Positions 35,424-43,518 of a stretch of DNA of 64,000 nt are shown one piece after another. The stretch lies in NCBI RefSeq assembly GCF_002283365.1, contig NZ_MQWD01000001.1:621694-685693 (forward strand). Reading direction: 5' to 3'. Below the pieces are notes generated by a model. It searched no databases, was not told the DNA's origin, and worked only from the letters and a program-made list of their open reading frames with translations. Source of the stretch: Rubrivirga marina. GTDB lineage: Bacteria; Bacteroidota; Rhodothermia; Rhodothermales; Rubricoccaceae. Position 1 is the stretch's first letter, and every line of letters begins with the position of its first letter. Both the position numbers and the translations under genes were made by a program.

Positions 35424-37013
35424 CTACCAGAACAGCCCGACCACGACCGCCGTGAGCCCGACGAGCACGGCCGACTGAACGCGGTAGTTCTTCCACGCCG
35501 GGACGCCCTTGAGCTCCTCCGTCTCGGCACGGAAGAAGGCGGGCGTCCACATGAGCCCCTCCGTCTTCTCGGCCGGCGGCGGCGCCGTCCGGAGGCTCAC
35601 GATCACCATGGCGGCCATCGAGATCAGGAGCAGGATGGGCGCGAGGTAGAGGAAGTTGAACCGGAGGACGTCCGTGATGCTCAGCACCAAGAAGATCACC
35701 GAGGCGGTGTGGCCCGCCACCAGCCCCGCGAGCGCGCCGTGGCCGTTGGCCCGCTTCCAGAACACCCCGAGCACGAAGAGGGCGATCGCCGGCGGCGCCA
35801 CGTAGGCCAGCGTCGACTGGAGGTAGTCCCACAGCGTGTCGGCCCGCGTGATGATGGGGCTCCAGACAATCGCGACCACCATGCAGATGGCCGTCACGAT
35901 CCGCCCGATCCGGGCCAGGGCCTGGGGCGACGTGCTCGGCCGGTACTTCTTGACAAAGTCCATCGTGACCAGCGTCGAGGCCGCGTTGAGCGTCGAGTCG
36001 ACGCTCGACATGATGGCGGCGACCATGGCCGTGAGCACGAGCGCCCGGAACCCGGCGGGCAGGAGGTCGAAGAGGAGCGTCGGGAAGATCTGGTCCGGGT
36101 TGGCGACCATCCCCTCGGGGTAGAGCACGCGCCCGAACGTGCCCGGCATCACCATGAGGAACAGGATGGGCAGCTTGAGGAGCCCGCCGAAGAGCGCGCC
36201 CCAGCGGCCGTGGTCGAGGTTCTTGGCGCCGAGCACGCGCTGGACCATGAACTGGTTGGTCGTCCAGAAATAGAACCCGAGGAGGAAGACGCCCGTGATC
36301 AGCCCGAGCCACGGCATGTCGGGGCTCGAGAGGGGCTGGATGAGCGAGAGCTTCTCCTCCGGCGTCACGGCCACGACGGCGTCCCAGCCGCCGGAGCGCT
36401 GCCACGCCATGAACGAGACGGCCGCGGCGCCGACCAGCAGGAGCGTCCCCTGGATGGCGTCGGTGTAGACGACGGCCTTGAGCCCGCCCGCGATCGTGTA
36501 GGCGCCGGCGACGAGGGCGAGGATCGTCATCGAGCCCCAGAGCGGGAAGTCGGGGTAGAGGAGTTGGACGACGAGGGCCCCCGCGTAGAGCGCCGCGGCC
36601 GTGTCGACGATGACCGACAGGAAGATCGAGATGGCCGAGAAGTAGGTCCGGCTCCGCCCGTCGAACCGCTTCTCGAGGAACTCGGGCATCGTGTAGATCC
36701 CGCTCTTGAGGTAGAACGGGAGGAAGAACAGCACGAACACCACGAGCACCAGGGCCGCCATCCACTCGTAGTTGTAGACGGAGAGCCCGATGCCCCCGTA
36801 CGCCGCGCTCGCCATCCCGATCATCGACGACGACGACAGGTTTGAGGCGACGAGGCTGATCCCGATGAGCCCCCACGTCAGCGAGCGGCCCGCCAGGAAG
36901 TAGTCCTCCCCGTCGTCGGTGTGGCGCGAGAAGTACAGGCCGATGCCGAAGATGACGACACCGTAGGCCAGGACGACCGCGATGTCGAGCGTCGTCAGAG
37001 TGAACTCGGGCAT
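35424..37013 (-). CDS. Sodium:solute symporter (SSS family)
   Basis: A 529-residue transporter with about 13 to 14 hydrophobic helices, including the SSS signature regions EDYFLAGRSLTWGLIG, NLSSSSMIG and VMVAAIMSSVDSTLNAAST-type serine-rich helix (the AIMSSVDSTLNAAS stretch holds the conserved Na2-site serines). It resembles the SGLT-like sugar members of the family, often found with sugar-processing gene sets in this phylum. A monosaccharide or oxidised sugar is a plausible substrate given the isomerase and oxidoreductase genes to its right. The start is the ATG at 37013; a TTG two codons earlier is less likely. The promoter carries a GGAAGCGTTTCC palindrome. Confidence 0.88.
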   Translation of the reverse strand: MPEFTLTTLDIAVVLAYGVVIFGIGLYFSRHTDDGEDYFLAGRSLTWGLIGISLVASNLSSSSMIGMASAAYGGIGLSVYNYEWMAALVLVVFVLFFLPFYLKSGIYTMPEFLEKRFDGRSRTYFSAISIFLSVIVDTAAALYAGALVVQLLYPDFPLWGSMTILALVAGAYTIAGGLKAVVYTDAIQGTLLLVGAAAVSFMAWQRSGGWDAVVAVTPEEKLSLIQPLSSPDMPWLGLITGVFLLGFYFWTTNQFMVQRVLGAKNLDHGRWGALFGGLLKLPILFLMVMPGTFGRVLYPEGMVANPDQIFPTLLFDLLPAGFRALVLTAMVAAIMSSVDSTLNAASTLVTMDFVKKYRPSTSPQALARIGRIVTAICMVVAIVWSPIITRADTLWDYLQSTLAYVAPPAIALFVLGVFWKRANGHGALAGLVAGHTASVIFLVLSITDVLRFNFLYLAPILLLISMAAMVIVSLRTAPPPAEKTEGLMWTPAFFRAETEELKGVPAWKNYRVQSAVLVGLTAVVVGLFW

Positions 37014-37034
37014 GGGCAATCGGTGGAGTGAGCG

Positions 37035-37042
37035 TGAAGGTA
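37035..37042 (-). promoter_or_regulatory. Candidate -7 element of the sodium symporter gene
   Basis: On the minus strand this reads TACCTTCA, 21 bases before the ATG at 37013. The operator-like palindrome at 37053-37064 is 10 bases upstream of it, inside the expected -33/-7 spacer. Confidence 0.4.
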
Positions 37043-37052
37043 CCCGAGTTGC

Positions 37053-37064
37053 GGAAGCGTTTCC
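37053..37064. promoter_or_regulatory. GGAAGCGTTTCC operator-like palindrome before the symporter
   Basis: Five of six base pairs are complementary around a central CG. It is the same type as the elements at 11598, 11689 and 52719 and lies 39 bases before the start codon. Confidence 0.45.
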
Positions 37065-37108
37065 ACTCCGCGCTTCTCAGCGTTTGGCCTCGTCCCTCCA
37101 CTCCCCGA

Positions 37109-37136
37109 GGCGGGCCGCCTCGCGCGTCGGCCCGCC
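37109..37136 (-). terminator. Hairpin terminator after the ADP-ribosylglycohydrolase gene
   Basis: GGCGGGCCG (37109-37117) and CGGCCCGCC (37128-37136) form a perfect 9-bp stem with a 10-base loop, immediately after the stop codon of the minus-strand gene at 37137. Confidence 0.55.
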
Positions 37137-38228
37137 CTACCCCGGCGGGTAGCGGTCGTACCAGCCCGGCCCCGTCCGCCCGTACCCGTCGACCTCCACC
37201 GCCCGCGCGTCGTGGAGGTCGTCGGCGACTTGGAGGATCACGTCGACCAGCTCGACCTCGGTGCGCCAGCGCTCGGGAAGGGCCTCGACGCCGAGCGCCG
37301 TGCCGAGGAGGTTGCCGCAGATGGACGCCGTCGAGTCGCTGTCGCCGTCGTGGGTCACGGCCATCCGGAGCGCCCGCTCGACGTCGGCCGGGTGGCGGAG
37401 CGCGCAGAGGGCGGCGACGGCGAGGGCCTCCTCGGCCACCCAGCCGGGCCCCTGGCCGGGCGTCACGGTCCCCAGCGCGTGCACGGCCTCGACCTCGTCG
37501 GTGTCCGACGCCGCGAGCTGGCGGGCCCGGTCGAGCGCGGCGACCGTCTCTCCGCCGCCCGTGACGTGGGCCGACGCCACGATCGACCGGCCGATCGCCT
37601 CGTCCAGTGTGGCGCCCTCGCGGAGGGCGTGGATGGCGAGGGCGAACGCGCCGGCCGCGACGTAACCGGTCACGTGGCCGTGGGTGAGCTGCGCGATCTC
37701 AGCCCCGAGCGTGAACGCCTGCTTCGGGTTGTCCGCCAGCAGGCCCACCGGCGCGACGCGCATCACGCCGCCGCACCCCTTCGACTGGTTCTGGAACGGC
37801 TGCTTCGCCCGCCGCACTTCGAGCGCACGAAGGCACGTCGTGCCGGGCGCCCGCCGGGCGTGGAGTTCCGGGATGCGGAACAGCCAGCTGGTCGTGTGCG
37901 CGTCCGGCCCCGGCGGCGTCTCCTCCTGCGTGTCGAGCCACCGGATGTACGCGTTGAGCGTGACGCCCGGGATCGTGACGACGCCCTTCGTCGCCCCCCG
38001 GTGGTACGCCCGCAGACAGCCCTCGGCCGTCCACAGCGTCATCTGCGTGTCGTCCGTGATCGCGCCGTGGACGCCGTAGGCCTCGCCGATCTCGCTCGGC
38101 CCGCCCGGCCCGTACCGCTCGACGATCTGGGCGTGGCGGACGAACTCGACCGGCGCGCCGAGCGCGTCGCCCACGGCGCCGCCGAGGAGGCAGCCGCGGA
38201 CGCGGGAGCGGGCGCTCGACTCGGGCAC
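37137..38228 (-). CDS. ADP-ribosylglycohydrolase family protein
   Basis: A 363-residue protein starting at GTG 38228. The metal-binding motifs of the family are present: GAVGDALG near the N-terminus, ITDDTQMTLW (D59, D60) and HDGDSDSTASICGNLLG near residue 305. Family members remove ADP-ribose from proteins or nucleic acid adducts, but many metabolic-locus homologues have unknown substrates, possibly glycosides or nucleosides. It starts 6 bases after the HiPIP stop and is the final gene of the downstream minus-strand unit. A role linked to sugar processing is inference only. Confidence 0.85.
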   Translation of the reverse strand: MPESSARSRVRGCLLGGAVGDALGAPVEFVRHAQIVERYGPGGPSEIGEAYGVHGAITDDTQMTLWTAEGCLRAYHRGATKGVVTIPGVTLNAYIRWLDTQEETPPGPDAHTTSWLFRIPELHARRAPGTTCLRALEVRRAKQPFQNQSKGCGGVMRVAPVGLLADNPKQAFTLGAEIAQLTHGHVTGYVAAGAFALAIHALREGATLDEAIGRSIVASAHVTGGGETVAALDRARQLAASDTDEVEAVHALGTVTPGQGPGWVAEEALAVAALCALRHPADVERALRMAVTHDGDSDSTASICGNLLGTALGVEALPERWRTEVELVDVILQVADDLHDARAVEVDGYGRTGPGWYDRYPPG

Positions 38229-38234
38229 GGCGCG

Positions 38235-38555
38235 CTACGCCGCCATCGCCACCCACGAGCGGCACCAGCCGGCCGGCGCGACCGGCCCGGCGAACAGCTG
38301 GCACCCGCCGCACGGCGAGCCGCCCTCGGGCGCGTTGTAGAACCGGCAGTTGTCACACCGCTGGCCCGGGACCTGCGACACGTCGACGTACTCGAGGCTC
38401 TGGCGCTGCTGGAGCGCCGCCGCGTCGAGTTGGTCGTAGCCCGCGCACGAGGCGGCGGTCACGTCCCCGCCCCCACACGCGGAGAGGATCGGCCCGACGC
38501 CGAGCACGGCGCCGGCGGAGGCGAGGAAGCGACGACGGGAGACGGAGTCGGACAT
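38235..38555 (-). CDS. High-potential iron-sulfur protein (HiPIP), Tat-exported
   Basis: A 106-residue protein with a twin-arginine type leader (VSRRRFLASAGAV) and a lipobox-like LSAC (Cys27). The mature part has cysteines at 67, 70, 85 and 98, spaced as in HiPIP [4Fe-4S] proteins (CDNC, GGC, GWC), with an additional Cys82. In Rhodothermus-like bacteria HiPIP carries electrons between periplasmic dehydrogenases or complex III and terminal oxidase. Lying next to sugar isomerase and oxidoreductase genes, it is a candidate electron acceptor for the GMC dehydrogenase encoded at 45987; this is inference. The small size is normal for the family. Confidence 0.88.
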   Translation of the reverse strand: MSDSVSRRRFLASAGAVLGVGPILSACGGGDVTAASCAGYDQLDAAALQQRQSLEYVDVSQVPGQRCDNCRFYNAPEGGSPCGGCQLFAGPVAPAGWCRSWVAMAA

Positions 38556-38635
38556 GAGAGTGTGGGAGTGAGCGAGGGAACGGGTGCCCGCCAGCGAGAA
38601 CGTACGGCGGAGACGGCGGGGGTCGGCGTCAGGGC

Positions 38636-39646
38636 CTACCCCTCGCTGGCCTTCGAGAACTGCTGATCGAAGACGATGTCGGACGGCGGGAAGTCGACGC
38701 GCTTGACGAAGGCGGCGGCCTCGGCGGCCCCGTGCTCGCGGTCCATCTTCATGTCCTCCCACTCGACCGACAGTGGGCCCTCGTAGCCGACGTCGTTGAG
38801 CGCGCGGATGATCTCCTCGAAGTCGATCTTGCCGCGGCCGAGGCTCCGGAAGTCCCACGAGCGTCGCGGGTCGCCGAAGTCGGTGTGGCCGCCGAGCGTG
38901 CCCGCCTCGGTCCGCACGTCGGACCACCAGACGTCCTTCATGTGGACGTGGAAGATCCGGTCGCCGTGGTCGCGGATGAATCGGACGTAGTCGGCGTTCT
39001 GGTAGCCGAAGTGGCTCGGGTCGAAGTTGACGCCGAACGCCGGGTGGCCGCCCATGGCGTCCAGCGCGCGCGCCCAGCTCGGCCCGTCGAACGCGATCTC
39101 GCTCGGGTGGACCTCGAGCGCGAACCGGACGCCGAGCTCCTGGAACCGGTCGAGGATCGGCGTCCACCGCTCGGCCGTCTCCTGGAAGCCGGCCTCGATG
39201 TCCTCGGGGAGGTTCGGCGGCCACGAGTAGAAGAGGTGCCAGATCGGCGAGCCCGTGAAGCCCGTCACGATCTCCAGCCCCAGCTTGTGGGCCGCCTCGG
39301 CGGTCTTGATCACCTCCTCGGCCGCGCGCTGGCGGACGCCCTCGGGGTCGCCGTCGCCCCACACATGGGGCGGCACGATCGCTTTGTGGCGGCCGTCGAT
39401 GATCTTGTCGGCCACGGCCTGCCCGACGAGGTGGCACGAGATGGCGTAGAGGCTCAGGCCGTTGTCGGACAGCAGCTTCTGTTGGGACTCGGCGTAGCCG
39501 TCCTCCTCCAGGACCTTGTGGACGTCCATGTGGTCGCCCCAGGTGGCGAGCTCGAGACCGTCGTAGCCCCAGGAGGCGGCCTTCGGCGCGAGGTCGGCGA
39601 TGGGCATGTCGGCCCACTGGCCAGTGAACAGGGTAACGGGACGCAT
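38636..39646 (-). CDS. Sugar phosphate isomerase/epimerase family (xylose isomerase-like TIM barrel)
   Basis: A 336-residue soluble protein without signal peptide. The TIM-barrel features are [49 protein letters not shown] and FHVHMKD, which hold the Glu, Asp, His and Glu metal ligands usual in this superfamily, with SVEWEDMKM near the end. Proteins of this group occur with Gfo/Idh/MocA dehydrogenases in pathways that oxidise and rearrange or cleave sugars. The specific reaction cannot be read off. It lies between the HAD phosphatase and the HiPIP genes in the same direction, 58 and 80 bases apart. Start ATG 39646. Confidence 0.85.
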   Translation of the reverse strand: MRPVTLFTGQWADMPIADLAPKAASWGYDGLELATWGDHMDVHKVLEEDGYAESQQKLLSDNGLSLYAISCHLVGQAVADKIIDGRHKAIVPPHVWGDGDPEGVRQRAAEEVIKTAEAAHKLGLEIVTGFTGSPIWHLFYSWPPNLPEDIEAGFQETAERWTPILDRFQELGVRFALEVHPSEIAFDGPSWARALDAMGGHPAFGVNFDPSHFGYQNADYVRFIRDHGDRIFHVHMKDVWWSDVRTEAGTLGGHTDFGDPRRSWDFRSLGRGKIDFEEIIRALNDVGYEGPLSVEWEDMKMDREHGAAEAAAFVKRVDFPPSDIVFDQQFSKASEG

Positions 39647-39704
39647 GGGTAAGGGTGAGAGGTGAAGAGAGGCGGGCTGCAAGCGCCTCGGCGTCGCGGC
39701 GGGA

Positions 39705-40340
39705 CTACTCGTCAGCCGGAGGCGCCTCGGCGACGGGGAGCCCGAGGCGGACGAGGTCGGCGCGGAGCGCGGCGGGCGTGGTGAAGTCGATCCCGTGGAA
39801 GCCGAGCCGCCGGGCCGTCGCGACGTTCGGCGCGCTGTCGTCGATAAAGACGGCGCTCGCAGGCTCGATGCTGAAGTCCTCCACGAGGTGCTCGAAGATG
39901 TCGGCGTCGGGCTTGGCCTTCTCGACCTCGCCGGACACGACGATCCCGTCGAACCAGCCAAGGAAGTCGAACCGCTCCTGGGCGATGGGGAAGGTTTCGG
40001 CCGACCAGTTGGTGAGCGCGTAGACCGGCGTGCCGGCCTCTTTCAGTTCGCGGAAGAGGTCGACCGTCCCGTCGATGGCGCCGCCCAGCATGTCGGGCCA
40101 GCGGCTCCACCACGCCTCGATCCACTCGGCGTGCTCCGGGAATTCCTTCGACCGCTCCGCGATGCCCTCCGCGAACGGCTTGCCCGCGTCAAAGCCGCGG
40201 TTCCACTCGGACGTGGCGACGTGCTCGAGGAAGTGCTCGATCTGCTCGTCGGTCCCGCCGAGTTGGCGGTACGCGTAGCGCGGGTCCCAGTCGATGAGGA
40301 CGCCGCCGAGGTCGAAGACGACGGTGGTGGGCAGAGGCAT
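39705..40340 (-). CDS. HAD-superfamily hydrolase (YihX-like phosphatase)
   Basis: A 211-residue HAD subfamily IA protein. Motif I is [11 protein letters not shown] (the DLG form, with Gly at the second-Asp position, also seen in the glucose-1-phosphate phosphatase YihX), motif II is YALTNWS, and motif III/IV are [10 protein letters not shown] and FIDDS. It probably dephosphorylates a small sugar phosphate or related compound. It lies in the Gfo/Idh-isomerase-HiPIP gene set, which suggests a sugar-phosphate substrate, but HAD specificity cannot be predicted from this. Start ATG 40340. Confidence 0.85.
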   Translation of the reverse strand: MPLPTTVVFDLGGVLIDWDPRYAYRQLGGTDEQIEHFLEHVATSEWNRGFDAGKPFAEGIAERSKEFPEHAEWIEAWWSRWPDMLGGAIDGTVDLFRELKEAGTPVYALTNWSAETFPIAQERFDFLGWFDGIVVSGEVEKAKPDADIFEHLVEDFSIEPASAVFIDDSAPNVATARRLGFHGIDFTTPAALRADLVRLGLPVAEAPPADE

Positions 40341-40418
40341 GGGGGAAGAGGGATGGGAGAGGGATAGGGGGTGAGACGGGCGTCGGCCCATCCCGTATCC
40401 CTCTATCCCGCATCCCTC
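40341..40418. repeat. Degenerate GGGATA/GGGATG repeat with inverted halves
   Basis: Forward copies (GAGGGATGGGAGAGGGATAG, 40348-40367) face complementary copies (CATCCCGTATCCCTCTATCC onward, 40389-40418), so the transcript could fold into a long imperfect hairpin. It fills the gap between the HAD gene and the Gfo/Idh gene and also encodes the last few codons and the stop of the latter. Confidence 0.5.
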
Positions 40419-41572
40419 GCCGGAGGCTCGTAGCTCGCGTCGACCCAGGCTTCCTTCTCGCCGCTCTCCAGCGCCGTCAGGATAAAGTGAACGCCCCGGG
40501 CGCCGTCCTCGACCGTCGGGAAGTCGAGGTCGAGCGGGTCGGGCTCCTGGCCGGCGAGCCGGGCGGCGATCGTGCGGAGCGCGTTCGAGTACACGTTGGC
40601 GAACGCCTCGTTGAACGCCTCGGGGTGGCCCGGCGGGAGGCGTGTGGCGTGCCGGGCGGCCGGCGCGAGGTCGTCGTGGCCGCGGCGGTAGACGCGCTCC
40701 TGGCCCTCGCGCGGAAGGAAGCGGAGCTCGTTCGGATCCTCCTGGTGCCAGATCAGCGAGCCCTTTTCGCCGAAGACCTCCAGGCTGAGGCCGTTCTCGA
40801 GGCCGGCCGCGATCTGGGAGCAGTGGAGGACGCCGGCGGCGCCGTTGTCGAACCGGAGGAGCATGCTCGCGTCGTCGTCGATGGGGCGGCCCTCGACGAC
40901 CGACCGGACGTCGGCGCAGATCCGGGTAAGGTGGAGGCCTGTCACGTACGCGGCGAGATTCTCGGCGTGGCACCCGATGTCGCCGATGGCGCCGGCGCCC
41001 GCCAGCTTCGGGTCGGTCCGCCAGGCGGCCTGCTTGTTGCCCTCCCGCTCGACCGGCGTCGAGAGCCAGCCCTGGCTGTACTCGGCGACGACCTTCCGGA
41101 CCTCGCCGAGCTCGCCGCCCTGGACCATCGCCCGGGCCTGCTTGACCATCGGGTAGCCCGTGTAGTTGTGTGTCAGCGCGAACACGAGGCCCGAGTCGTG
41201 GACGGCGCGGACGAGCGCCTCGGCGTCCTCCAGCGTCGTCGTCATCGGCTTGTCGCAGATGACGTGGATCCCGCGCTCGAGGAAAGCAAGGGCCGCCGGC
41301 GCGTGGACGTGGTTCGGCGTCACGATGCAGACGACGTCGATGCCGTCCTCGCGCGCCGCCTCCGCCTCGGCCATCTCCTCGAACGTGCCGTAGGCCCGCT
41401 CGACGCCGAGCGTCGCGGCGTGGCGCTTGGACTTGTCGGGGTCGGAGGAGAACGCGCCGGCCACGAGCGTGGCGAGGCCGTCGACGCGGAGGGCGCGGCG
41501 GTGGACCTCGCCGATAAAGGCGCCGGGGCCGCCGCCGACCATGCCGGCGCGGAGGGGTCGATTCAAAGACAT
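40403..41572 (-). CDS. Gfo/Idh/MocA family oxidoreductase (cytoplasmic)
   Basis: A 389-residue NAD(P)-dependent sugar oxidoreductase. The Rossmann motif is GMVGGGPGAFIGEVH, the conserved EKP-type segment appears as CDKPMTTTL, and the second domain includes IGDIGCHAENLAAYVTG with the catalytic-type His. It has no signal peptide, unlike the paralogue at 44485. Such enzymes oxidise or reduce hydroxyls of sugars, inositols or glycosides. It is the first gene of the minus-strand set Gfo/Idh, HAD, isomerase, HiPIP, ADP-ribosylglycohydrolase. A GGAAGGGCTTAC element lies 11 bases before the start codon ATG 41572. Confidence 0.87.
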   Translation of the reverse strand: MSLNRPLRAGMVGGGPGAFIGEVHRRALRVDGLATLVAGAFSSDPDKSKRHAATLGVERAYGTFEEMAEAEAAREDGIDVVCIVTPNHVHAPAALAFLERGIHVICDKPMTTTLEDAEALVRAVHDSGLVFALTHNYTGYPMVKQARAMVQGGELGEVRKVVAEYSQGWLSTPVEREGNKQAAWRTDPKLAGAGAIGDIGCHAENLAAYVTGLHLTRICADVRSVVEGRPIDDDASMLLRFDNGAAGVLHCSQIAAGLENGLSLEVFGEKGSLIWHQEDPNELRFLPREGQERVYRRGHDDLAPAARHATRLPPGHPEAFNEAFANVYSNALRTIAARLAGQEPDPLDLDFPTVEDGARGVHFILTALESGEKEAWVDASYEPPARDAG

Positions 41573-41583
41573 GGGCAAAGGGC

Positions 41584-41595
41584 GGAAGGGCTTAC
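41584..41595. promoter_or_regulatory. GGAAGGGCTTAC operator-like site before Gfo/Idh
   Basis: It resembles the GGAAGCGCTTTCC elements elsewhere with two changes, and sits 11 bases upstream of the ATG at 41572. It is the weakest member of the set. Confidence 0.25.
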
Positions 41596-41651
41596 GCAGA
41601 GTACGCCCGGGAGCCCCCCCACGTCCACACGCGAGCCCACGGGCGGACGCA

Positions 41652-41675
41652 CGAGGGCGGCGCGCGGCGCCCTCG
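41652..41675. other. GC-rich hairpin in the intergenic region
   Basis: CGAGGGCG (41652-41659) pairs with CGCCCTCG (41668-41675). It lies between the Gfo/Idh gene and the T9SS pseudogene remnant; no function is evident. Confidence 0.3.
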
Positions 41676-41719
41676 CGGCTGCACGTCAGGCGCGCGGACT
41701 CCAGCCACCGTCCCCGTAG

Positions 41720-42237
41720 CTCAGCGAGAACGCCCCGGGCGGCGCGTGCAATCCGCCCCAGGAGATCCTCGACGCCTACGCCGCGCGGGTGGTCTGTGAG
41801 GCCGGCGCCTTCAGCGCCACCGGCTCCGACGCCTCCTCGTTTGTCAAGCACGACCCCGCCAGCGGCCGGCTGGCGGGCGACCCGACGTCGAGGCCCGTCC
41901 CGACGGGGGCGACCCGACGGCGGTGTGGGGCGAGGCCGACGACGCGGCGTGGGAGGGCGTGCTCTCGGGCGCTCCGGCCTCCGAGCTCGCGACGCCGTTC
42001 CCGAACCCGACGAGCGGTCAGACGTCGGTCGTGTCCGCCGTCGAGGCGGCCACGGCGGTGCGGCTGGCGGTCTACGACGCGCTCGGCCGTGAGGTCGCCG
42101 TGCTGGCCGAGGGCCCGGTCGAGGTCGGCGCGCACCGCGCCACGCTCGACGGCGCCACGCTGCCGCCCGGGGTCTACCTCGTGCGACCGACGGCGGCCGA
42201 CGGCCAGACGGCGGTGCAGCGGCTCACGGTGGCCCGC
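41720..42237 (+). pseudogene. Decayed 3' end of a T9SS-exported protein gene
   Basis: Reading from 41720 gives a plausible protein fragment (EILDAYAARVVCEAG, then FVKHDPASGRLAGDP) that shifts frame near 41900 and continues as WGEADDAAWEGVLSG into a complete type A T9SS sorting domain (about 41980-42237, FPNPTSGQTSV to QRLTVAR). Intact domains in this window end with (V)VR and a stop; here the codon after Arg is TGC at 42238, one base from TGA, so the frame runs on. A terminator-type hairpin follows at the usual distance. No start codon or signal peptide belongs to it. The upstream body of the gene is gone, so the original function cannot be told. Confidence 0.65.
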
Positions 42238-42248
42238 TGCCCCCCGGT

Positions 42249-42286
42249 CCGCCTCGGCGGCTCCCTGGCCGGGGTCGCCGAGGCGG
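42249..42286 (+). terminator. Relict terminator hairpin of the T9SS pseudogene
   Basis: CCGCCTCGGCG (42249-42259) and CGCCGAGGCGG (42276-42286) form a perfect 11-bp stem, 11 bases after the last Arg codon of the sorting domain, matching the layout after intact secreted genes. Confidence 0.45.
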
Positions 42287-42329
42287 GCGGACACGATCGC
42301 TGGGACGGCACGTCGCGGGGCCGCCGCCG

Positions 42330-42587
42330 CTAGAGGACGATGTCCGAGAGGGCCGCGACGACGGCGCCGAAGAACAGGCCGTAGGCGACGGTCCGCACCC
42401 AGGGAGGGCCGCCGCGGAAGGCCCAGAAGAGGAGCGCGTTCGCGGCGGCGAACATCAGCTCCCAGCTGGCGGCGGACGCGTTCGGCGGCTCGGCCGTCAG
42501 GTCGCGCACGCCCACCACCAGGAAGAACAGCGCCAGAACGGCGTAGGTGACCCCGCGGAAGGGCGACCGCTCGGCAGGGTCAGGCAT
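42330..42587 (-). CDS. Small hypothetical membrane protein
   Basis: An 85-residue protein with three predicted membrane segments (about 12-28, 41-58 and 65-82): YAVLALFFLVVGVRDL, WELMFAAANALLFWAF and VAYGLFFGAVVAALSDIVL. No family is recognised. It starts 18 bases after the stop of the neighbouring isomerase-like gene on the same strand, so it is likely the last gene of the DUF1080-to-isomerase operon. The composition is normal for the region, and the frame is flanked by clear intergenic DNA, which supports it being real. Confidence 0.6.
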   Translation of the reverse strand: MPDPAERSPFRGVTYAVLALFFLVVGVRDLTAEPPNASAASWELMFAAANALLFWAFRGGPPWVRTVAYGLFFGAVVAALSDIVL

Positions 42588-42605
42588 CGGGAGGACGGCG
42601 GTCGA

Positions 42606-43517
42606 TCAGACGGAGCAGCGCCGGATCGCGTCGGCGAGGGCCGCGCGGGGGTCGCCGGTCGGGATGAACTCCTGGGCCACGAAGCCCGCGAAGCCGGCGG
42701 CGTCGAGCGCGCGCACGATGGCGGGGTAGAACAGCTCCTGCGTCTCGTCGATCTCGTGGCGTCCCGGCACGCCCGCCGTGTGGAAGTGCACGAACGCGTC
42801 GAGATTCTCGGTCACGGTGCGGATCACGTCGCCCTCCATGATCTGCATGTGGTAGATGTCGTAGAGGATCTTGAAGTGTGGGCTTCCGATCCGCTCGACG
42901 AGCGCGAGCCCCCACGCCGACGAGTCGCCCATGTAGTCGGGGTGGTCCACCTTCGAGTTGAACAGCTCGATGCAGAGCGTGACGCCCTCCGCCTCGGCGA
43001 GCGGGAGGATCCGCTCGATCCCCTCGGCCATCTGCTCCAGGCCCTCGGCGTCGTCCTGGCCGTCGCGGTTGCCGGAGAACACGATGAGGTTGGTCCACCC
43101 CGCCGCGGCCGTCGCGCGGATCTGGGGCTCGTAGGCGGCCACGAGCGCGTCGTGGTGCGCCCGCTTGTTCCAGCCGACGCGGAGGGCGTCCTCGGCGGCC
43201 GGCGGGTGGGCCGTCATGGCGCACGTGAGGCCGTAGCGCACCAGCGTCGGCGCGTCGGTCGGCTGCACGAGCTCGACAGACTCGATGCCCAACTCGACGG
43301 CCGTCTCGCAGAGCTCGTCGAGCGACCACTCGCCGAAGGGCCACCGCGTGACCGAGTGGCGAAACGAGGCCGCCCGCCTCGGGCCGGTCGGCGACGCGGC
43401 CGAGGCGGACGGGTCCGCGCCCGCCGGGCTGGCCGTGGGAGGCGCCAGCGCGGCGGGTGCGCAGCCCGCGAGGGGGAGCGCGGCGCCGGCCGCGCGGACG
43501 AAGTCGCGGCGGCGCAC
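42606..43517 (-). CDS. Exported TIM-barrel protein, hydroxypyruvate isomerase-like
   Basis: A 303-residue protein with a Tat-like leader MRRRDFVRAAGAALPLAGC carrying a lipobox at Cys19, then a low-complexity Ala/Pro/Ser linker to about residue 45. The TIM barrel has VELGIESVELVQP, LIVFSGNRDG, LCIELFNSKVDHPDY, KILYDIYHMQI, VHFHTAGVPGRHEID and FVAQEFIPTGDP, which match the hydroxypyruvate isomerase-like branch with its Glu/Asp/His/Glu metal site. An exported, lipid-anchored member cannot be a glyoxylate-pathway enzyme; a role on oxidised sugars or glycosides in the periplasm is inferred. It is separated from the next gene by one base. Confidence 0.82.
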   Translation of the reverse strand: MRRRDFVRAAGAALPLAGCAPAALAPPTASPAGADPSASAASPTGPRRAASFRHSVTRWPFGEWSLDELCETAVELGIESVELVQPTDAPTLVRYGLTCAMTAHPPAAEDALRVGWNKRAHHDALVAAYEPQIRATAAAGWTNLIVFSGNRDGQDDAEGLEQMAEGIERILPLAEAEGVTLCIELFNSKVDHPDYMGDSSAWGLALVERIGSPHFKILYDIYHMQIMEGDVIRTVTENLDAFVHFHTAGVPGRHEIDETQELFYPAIVRALDAAGFAGFVAQEFIPTGDPRAALADAIRRCSV

Positions 43518-43518
43518 G

